From Meandrina meandrites (lineage: Eukaryota; Cnidaria; Anthozoa; Scleractinia; Meandrinidae): 64,000 nucleotides of DNA. The stretch lies in assembly GCA_963693305.1 (NCBI GenBank), contig OY855905.1, positions 45,631,395 through 45,695,394 on the forward strand. Direction: 5' to 3'. The notes beneath the pieces are model-generated. The model was not told the origin of the DNA, searched no databases, and was given only the letters and a program-made list of their open reading frames with translations. Made by a program: the position numbers and the translations under genes. This document shows positions 59,201 to 64,000 of the stretch, piece after piece (positions within the stretch are counted from its first letter, which is position 1; every line of letters starts with the position of its first letter).

Positions 59201-61791
59201 CATGATGAATATTTACTGAGGGTGGTTCACAAGAATGAATTTTACCGCCCACCACAGTTAGAACGAAAGAACTAAGAAAAATAAAACAAAACGCAGAAAC
59301 AATCATACGAGAAGGCACACAATTAATATTTACGCTTTCACCGGGCTGGAATAAAATTTAATGACATGGATATCTTTTCATTCAACATTTACTCGAAAAC
59401 CTTATTTGAAAGAAAAAAACTGCCTCAAATGGGTGGCGATGAAATTTTACTTGAATTATTTTGATGGCAGAAGCTCGCGCTGTGTACTTATACGCGCTTG
59501 AATTAATTCTAGTTTTATGCGCTTTCAGTGTTTTCTGTTAAGTCTGTCATTCGGCCAAAACGAAAAATTATTTCCGGAATAAATAACTTCGCTAAATAAT
59601 TTCCGGAGTATTGCTACTGGAACTACCCTTTATTCTAAATAACTTCGTCAGTGTGTGAAGTTTGTAAACTTGCAAACTTTCCGTGCAGTCCTTTGCTTAT
59701 TCTATTTGCGTCTCCGTTTGGCCACGACTTGCGTGCACTTGCGTTGACTTGCGATGACTTGCGTTCACTTTGGTCGAGATCAAATTTACACGCAAGTCAA
59801 CACAAGTTTTTCACCGTTTGGCCACCCAACGCACAGCGCGCGCAGTAGCATTTAAATGGCCTTTTTTACAGCTTGCGTACACTTGCGAGAAAGCTTGCGA
59901 GTCCCTTTGGCCACCTAACGCAAGTCTGTATGCAAGTTCAACTTGCGACCACTTGCGTTACCGTTTGGCCAGGACTTACTTCCTTGCAGGTGCATCTCAT
60001 AGAAGGAATTGGGCATTGTAGGTGATGGTAAGTGCCCTCATGCTGTCTTGTTTTCGATAGACAATAATATTCAATTTCTGTTTTACCACATCTTTTTTCC
60101 TGCAGGTCCTCTACTGCATGAAAACCTTGATGTCCGAAATATTCCAGTGTCCCAAAGAAGAGAACTTACAATTGACTTAAGTAGTAAGTAATGTTCATAG
60201 TTGAGATTTGTCTGTATAACATATCCACATCTTAGAAATTATTGTCTTATTTACATTAGTCAGAGAAAATAGCCATAGTTGAAAAGTTGGAAAGTTAAAA
60301 AAAAAAATGTTTTGAATTTCACGGACAAGATTGTCTCACTTGGTTGTCTCGGTTACTTTTTCTTTCCACAAGCAAGCTTTCATGATTACTGGAACATAGG
60401 CTCGATTACCAGCCGCTGTTCAAGAATTGAGCCCACGGACCCGAGGGAGCGGCGGAAATCGAGCCTGACTGGAACACTGATTCACGAAGACATATTGTTA
60501 CAGCAACGAGCCCAAAAGCGTGACCATTTTTAATTTTGGCCGCTTTCAGTGTAATGTCAGAGATAGTGGCTATCTTTAGAAATCCCATCTCTCGACATCG
60601 TCTTTCGACATGCTTAACAGACAAGGATCGAAATCCACCAATCACAGACCACTAGCATGACCTTTTGACCATGTGGCGCAGTTTCACAGGAACATGAAAC
60701 AGACACCGGTTTGTGACTGGTGGATTTCAATAGGCCATTTCCGAGTTTCTCTTTGCCTCATTTTCAAAACGAGTCCTTGTGCGAGACCATTCAAATGAAA
60801 ATGACTTTGATTTACATGAAAATGGACGTGCAGTGAAACTCATTTTCATATGAATGGTTTCGCACGAATACTCGTTTTGAAAGAGAGGCAAAAGGTAACT
60901 CGGAAAGGGCCTATTGTTTGTTTCGCATGTTGAAAGAGGATGTCGAAAGGTAGCCGCCATAGACATAATACTGAAAGTGGGTATAATTTACATTCTTTCG
61001 TGCAGTCATTATCCAATCAGAAGCCGAGGACAGTTTCCAGTTGACTTCTGAATGGATTAAATCTGTACGAAAGAATGTGAATAAATTTAACGTGGTCACA
61101 CTTTTGGGCTCATTGCTGTAAACAAAAAGATTAGAGATGAGATTTTATTATCTTTTTGGTCTTAACTGACGAATTTGAAGTAAGCAATTTATGGCGATTT
61201 TTTTAGATTTTTTTTTTCAAACGCTTATTATCATAAGAATGCTATACGCACATCAATTAATTCACTTTATCAGACTTTAATAATTTTTAATAAGAATCTT
61301 CCCGACTCAAGTTAACGTCAAGTGTAGAAGCAATCCCTTACAGGAATACGTCAAATTATTCTGCGTCAAATTATTCTGAGCCGTTGGTCGTTCCTGAAAT
61401 CCTACGCGCGACCGGAAAATTAAATTATGCAAATCTAGGGGAAAAAGAGGAGGGAATGAGGCGAGACCCGCGCTTCTCGCAGCTCGCGGCTTGGCCGCCC
61501 GGTCTCGCAGTCTAATGTAAAACTAACTGTATCTCAATTTAACACTATGATATTTTTTGAAAAACTAACTACCAAGATTTTATTGTTGTTTTTATAGGTG
61601 GGGATGAATGGAAGGTGGTTGCTGAGGGTCTGGGCTTGACTCCACGAGAGATTTGTTTCCTTGACAACCGAACTCTGAACCCATGTGATGCTGCCTTGGC
61701 CTTCATTGCTAATCAGAGGCCCACAAGTGTGGGTGGACTGTACGATGTGTTAAACGAATGTGGCTTTCCCGTGATAGCTGACCTTCTGTGA
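49761..61791 (+). CDS. Bcl-2-like / TPR / Roc-COR GTPase / death-domain fusion protein
   Basis: Seven exons: 49761-50270, 54114-55158, 55597-57989, 58093-58138, 58699-58941, 60106-60183, 61598-61791. All have GT-AG borders and matched phases (0,1,0,1,1,1), giving 4,509 bp and about 1502 residues. Domain order: Bcl-2-like (1-~178), TPR-like helical repeats (~175-518), Roc GTPase (P-loop at 554-562), COR, Cys-rich segment, death-fold-like segment, terminal death domain. ROCO proteins with TPRs and death domains are known in invertebrates; an N-terminal Bcl-2 fold is not an arrangement I can recall. Inference: a GTP-switched scaffold in cell-death or innate signalling. The weakest link is the 3.8-kb first intron; if wrong, this is a Bcl-2-like gene next to a TPR-ROCO-death gene. 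Every other join rests on phase and continuous domains. Confidence 0.75.
50470..51095. repeat. Foldback element containing a five-copy 62-bp minisatellite
   Basis: The ends AACTTCAGAATACCCGGCCA (then CTTTTTT) and AAAAAAAGTGGCCGGGTATT (then TTGAAGTT) are inverted. Inside, a 62-bp unit starting CCATGACTTCGGGAGTGCGG begins at 50705, 50767, 50829, 50891 and 50953. Two older units of about 51 bp (CCTCATTCTTNAATCCATGA) precede it. CTGCTACCGCGGTCCCG near the left end is the inverse of the unit's GGGACCGCGGTAGCAG. Confidence 0.85.
51232..51636. repeat. Second foldback element, related ends
   Basis: GCAGTAACTGCAGAATACCC at the left returns inverted as GGGTATTCTGCAGTTAAGCC...TTACTGC at the right. The GAATACCC.GCCACTT end resembles the element at 50470. 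The centre repeats GCTACGTGGCTA / TAGCCACGTAGC words. Confidence 0.7.
51822..52460. mobile_element. Foldback element with ~60-bp arms and inner hairpin
   Basis: CAAACGTCAATGATTTTGGT at the left is matched inverted by ACCAAAATCATTGACGTTTG at the right; pairing continues through TTGCTTGTC and AACCAAAAAGGT. An inner palindrome at 52213-52315 (AGATGTAATATTCAGCATG / CATGCTGAATATTACATGT) sits around a CTTTGTCCCA inverted pair. Confidence 0.82.
52870..53166 (+). mobile_element. tRNA-derived SINE, full length, plus orientation
   Basis: A box GTGGCCTAATGGTTAGTGC and B box GGGTTCGAGCCCTGG are followed by the same body as 42895-43188 (CCCAGGTGTATAAATGGGTA, GCGATGGACCGGCATCCCAT, CTCCGGCCTGATGGG). Lies in intron 1 of the Bcl-2/ROCO gene. 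Confidence 0.85.
54114..55158 (+). CDS. Exon 2: completes BH2, then TPR-type helical repeats
   Basis: The 348 residues begin DMLQFAKVE, which continues NGGL of exon 1 to give a BH2-like NGGLDMLQF. The rest is helical with TPR spacing: [20 protein letters not shown], then [20 protein letters not shown] and [54 protein letters not shown] then [13 protein letters not shown]. Each shows the W/LGxxY...G/A...A pattern. The end ([19 protein letters not shown]) is charged and probably coiled-coil. TPRs bind protein partners in related invertebrate ROCO and NLR-like proteins. The upstream acceptor TATTTGCAG is strong. An in-frame ATG in the preceding intron at 54075 is probably not used. Confidence 0.85.
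55597..57989 (+). CDS. Exon 3: Roc GTPase, COR domain and Cys-rich segment
   Basis: The 2,393-bp exon encodes about 797 residues. The Roc P-loop is GQDHAGKTS (protein 554-562) in [20 protein letters not shown]; switch I region [11 protein letters not shown]3 WDFGGQ with D at about 763; G4-like CTHAD at 861-864 in place of TKxD, usual for Roc. About 200 residues separate P-loop and G3, including an acidic Ser/Glu-rich insert. COR follows: [30 protein letters not shown] (winged-helix part), [23 protein letters not shown]. Near the end CPVCCQGC...FCRTH...[11 protein letters not shown] may bind zinc. Roc-COR modules dimerise and switch on GTP, as in LRRK and MFHAS1. Exon ends CAG|GTATGT. Confidence 0.92.
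58093..58138 (+). CDS. Exon 4: 46-bp linker exon
   Basis: [15 protein letters not shown] plus one base, between a TAATCCACAG acceptor and a GGTAGGT donor. Phase 0 in and phase 1 out fit both neighbours. It has no domain of its own and could be skipped only with a frame change. Confidence 0.65.
58699..58941 (+). CDS. Exon 5: death-fold-like segment
   Basis: 81 residues beginning [34 protein letters not shown] is amphipathic, [20 protein letters not shown] then KHLREV resembles helices 5-6 of a death-superfamily fold (W..LA....R.D....L). The N-terminal half is weak, so DD, DED or CARD cannot be chosen. Phases 1 in and 1 out. Confidence 0.7.
59680..59985. repeat. Cluster of ACTTGCG / CGCAAGT words with CCGTTTGGCCA ends
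   Basis: CCGTTTGGCCA (or CGTTTGGCCAC) occurs at about 59715, 59814 and 59961, and ACTTGCG or its complement at least ten times in between. An overall inverted layout suggests a decayed foldback element in intron 5. Confidence 0.6.
60106..60183 (+). CDS. Exon 6: 78-bp linker exon
   Basis: [20 protein letters not shown] then LTIDLSS. The acceptor TTTCCTGCAG is strong; the donor is TTAAGTA|GTAAGT. The last codons (LTIDLSSG) lead into the terminal death domain. Phases 1 in and 1 out, so exons 5 and 6 could each be skipped without a frame change. Confidence 0.72.
60733..60911. mobile_element. MITE with TA target duplication (copy 2)
   Basis: TA flanks GGCCATTTCCGAGTTTC and CTCGGAAAGGGCC. Arms share TTTTCAAAACGAG, GCGAGACCATT and CATATGAATGGTTTCGCAC with copy 1 at 16481. 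Confidence 0.85.
60990..61135. repeat. Interspersed repeat fragment related to 17670-17970
   Basis: CAGTCATTATCC, CAGTTGACTTC, GAAAGAATGTGAA and GTCACACTTTTGGGCT...TTGCTGT follow in the same order as near 17672. Confidence 0.45.
61598..61791 (+). CDS. Exon 7: C-terminal death domain and stop
   Basis: It encodes [20 protein letters not shown], then [20 protein letters not shown] and [20 protein letters not shown] before TGA. The pattern (D)WkxlAExLGL...EIxFL......A.....VG.LyxvLxexg..D/AdLL is that of a death domain (as in MyD88- or ankyrin-type domains), ending right at helix 6. Death domains recruit partners by homotypic contact. No membrane segment follows. Confidence 0.9.
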
Positions 61792-62360
61792 AAAGGTCTT
61801 TGCAAGGATTGGTAGCATCACTCGCAAGGTCTCACATGAACAGCTTGCTACCCTTCGAGAGAACAATGGAACAAACAACAGGAACAATGCCCCTAGCCCC
61901 AAAAACAATAGCAACTGCTACACTAGAGGACCAGTAGAATTACAAGCTTACGAGAGCTGCTTCACTACCGCTCTGCAGACGTATACAATTTCTTTTGATT
62001 GATAGATTAATATTGATTTAGTAAAGTAGGGAATTATTCGGATTTATGCCGCATAGCTTAATATATGAAGAACTAAGCGATTTTCGAGTTGATACCAAAA
62101 TCTTGATAACAAACGTATTAAATGAAATGTGTGGATACCAGTAAGGAAAATTTGTAATCTAGCCTGGTTGTTGAAAGGCAATATGTCCAACGAGTAAATT
62201 GCTGTACAGTTAATAAGTGTACACAAAACAGACTACGCTGTTCACTGAATAGTGATTTTTCTGGTAGATAGGGCGGAAATAGCACAATAATATAAATGTA
62301 CATCTAAATTGTTGATGCTAACGATTCAGATTAGACTTTCCCTCTTGCTTTGGCTTGCAG
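61792..62360. other. 3' flank of the Bcl-2/ROCO gene
   Basis: Probable 3'UTR, then AT-rich DNA with no recognisable feature. No clear AATAAA was found close to the stop. Confidence 0.45.
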
Positions 62361-62990
62361 CTACTGAAGACAAGAATCTTGAAAATGTTTGTGTAGTTCT
62401 AGATGGGCACTCTGTAGACGTCAAACAGCTAACGAGTAAGAAGGTTTATGGGTCCCTTATTCGGGGGCAAAGAATCCTCCAGTAAAGTTAGGTTCATAGA
62501 GCATTTCTCCGATGAGAACTTGGATTGGAAAACCATACATAAAATCCCGTTCGTTTCCACAATTGACACAAGAACAAAAATTTTTCAGTTCAGAATATTG
62601 CATAGAATTCTGTACACTAATTCAACTCTTTTTAAGATGAAGCTAGCCCCATCTCCGCTATGTACTTTCTGTTGTTTGGAGAGCGAATCCCCTGAGCATA
62701 TTTTCTACGAGTGTGCAAAAGTAAAAGATTTTTGGAATGACTTTGTGAAATGGAATAAAAATACCGGATTATCACTTACTAACTTGAGTAAACTACAAGT
62801 AATGTTAGGTAGTTTTGAAAAAAGTGATGATTTTAAGTTAGTCAATCACCTATTGATCATAGCAAAGCAAACCATCTTTTACTGTAAACAAAAAAATTTA
62901 ACACCGAAATTTATGTTTTTAAGACGCGTGTAAAACATGTCATTGAAGTCGAAAAAGGCTATTGCTGCAAACAAAAATGCTTGTGCACCT
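62361..62990 (+). pseudogene. L1-like LINE 3' end with zinc-binding reverse transcriptase tail (zf-RVT)
   Basis: A first frame reads ENVCVVLDGHSVDVKQLTSK then KVYGSLI; after a frameshift near 62462 the next gives FIEHFSDENLDWKTIHKIPF, then FQFRILHRILYTN, APSPLCTFCCLESESPEHIF and YECAKVKDFW (the CxxC...H...C zf-RVT pattern). A second shift near 62925 leads to RVKHVIEVEK. The element is 5'-truncated and dead. A polypyrimidine-CAG just before it (62360) mimics a splice acceptor. Confidence 0.85.
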
Positions 62991-64000
62991 TGCAAAATGG
63001 AACAAAATTATAGGATACATATAGTTTACCTTTCTATCTCTGTCCCTCGAAACTCACTGCTTTTTAAATCTTAAATATCTTTATAGCCTTGTTACTAGAT
63101 TCTTGACTTATGTTCTTTTTAGTTCATTTATTGACTGTTATTTAATTTGTGTTTACTTGTATTCATATTTCGCTTAATGTCATCAGTTTGTAAGTTAAGA
63201 CCGTTTTTCTTTGTAAAAATATCATCTCTTTTGTAAACCTTTTTTTCTTTCCTGCTCATGTAACTATTTTTTGTGTTTAATGAAGTCTTTAAAATACAAA
63301 AAAATTAGACTTTTAAATTATGCGAGTAAATATAATACGTCACACAAAGAGAATATAAAACAACCAAAACAAATTCAGCTTGTAGAGCTTGACTGTGCCT
63401 ATAAGAGCATAGTTAATTTTGAAAAGGTAATTAGATGCATTCAAGATAATCTTCTGGCTTTTTTACAAAATATAGTTAGCATGATATTTTGTGGTATTTG
63501 TCTGGGCTTTCACCAAATTGTGAAAACCCAGCCACATTGCTATTGTGCAGTTTTCCCAATTGAGAAACAAGTCAAGTTTAGCGTTTTTTCCCCGAAACGT
63601 GGTTAAAGTTGTAGCGTAATGTGTTAAGATACATTGTGCTGGGATCATACAGTTTTTTTAGGCGGTGGCAAAACTGACAATATTTGACCTATGGTCAGTT
63701 ATGGACTTCTGCTATGGTACAATATTATAGCCCTCAGAATTTAGGTAAAGTCATCTAAATAAACTAATGAAGCTAGTGAGTGGAAAGCTAAAAAGGCTTA
63801 CTTAACGCATCCTCTTTATTGCTAGTAGTTCCCAGAGCTCTGGTGATGGCCAAAGAATGTCACGGAGTCGCAGGGTTTCTCGCGGCCAGGCTTTTAGCTA
63901 GAGCAATTTCCGCGATTGTTACGTTGTGACTGTTGCTGTTACCGACAATATTAAACAAACATCAATCACACTTGCGAGTAAGTCTCAGTAGTTTGCCGCC
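62991..64000. other. LINE 3' tail and unassigned sequence
   Basis: AT-rich with T-rich runs, compatible with a LINE 3'UTR to about 63280. The open frame at 63271-63606 has no recognisable domain. Nothing else is supported. Confidence 0.4.

Larger units (their letters stand above)
58942..61597. other. Introns 5 and 6 of the Bcl-2/ROCO gene
   Basis: Intron 5 (58942-60105) holds the ACTTGCG cluster at 59680-59970. Intron 6 (60184-61597) holds the MITE at 60733 and the repeat at 60990. No other exons were recognised. Confidence 0.6.

Noticed and set aside
62345..62435. An eighth exon of the Bcl-2/ROCO gene after a good acceptor at 62360
   Set aside because: The death domain exon already ends in a stop, and the sequence reads as the start of a truncated LINE reverse transcriptase segment.
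63271..63606. 111-codon open frame near the right edge
   Set aside because: AT-rich, no recognisable domain, lies in LINE tail or flank.

Overview
The window looks like nuclear DNA of a cnidarian, most likely a stony coral. It is AT-rich, with intron-split genes (GT-AG, phases traceable by eye) set in dense small repeats: tRNA-headed SINEs, foldback/MITE elements, LINE relics, and a Penelope-like element carrying a GIY-YIG domain and hammerhead ribozymes. The species assignment is inference; the gene structures were read directly from the sequence.

Layout. (1) 548-5568, minus strand: a complete six-exon Rab11 GTPase gene. (2) 8926-40000, plus strand: three tandem genes for ephrin-like transmembrane ligands (8926-16219, 18895-23165, 31421-39368). 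They share a five-part plan: signal-peptide exon, receptor-binding-domain exon, a 102-bp exon completing that domain, a linker exon, and a transmembrane/tail exon. Their linkers and cytoplasmic tails differ; only the third ends in a PDZ-ligand-like motif. (3) 39400-49700: repeat-rich intergenic DNA with LINE relics, SINEs, a very large inverted repeat, a TIR transposon and a degenerate hammerhead ribozyme. (4) 49761-61791, plus strand: a seven-exon gene whose exons join in frame into about 1502 residues with the order Bcl-2-like domain, TPR-type helical repeats, Roc GTPase, COR, Cys-rich segment, death-fold segment, death domain. (5) 62361 to the end: the frameshifted 3' end of an L1-like LINE and unexplained AT-rich DNA.

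The most notable find is the Bcl-2/TPR/ROCO/death-domain gene. The Bcl-2-like exon stops inside BH2, where Bcl-2 family genes carry an ancient intron, and the TPR exon supplies the rest of BH2 in the right phase. The result would be one protein combining a mitochondrial-apoptosis fold, a ROCO switch and a death-receptor-type adaptor domain. The second is the ephrin cluster. The third is a set of hammerhead ribozyme motifs: two direct copies 1,159 bp apart and others in the Penelope-like element.

All intron-exon joins were made by eye from splice consensus, reading phase and family similarity; transcripts would settle them. Most remaining open reading frames are short, lack recognisable domains and lie in introns or repeats.
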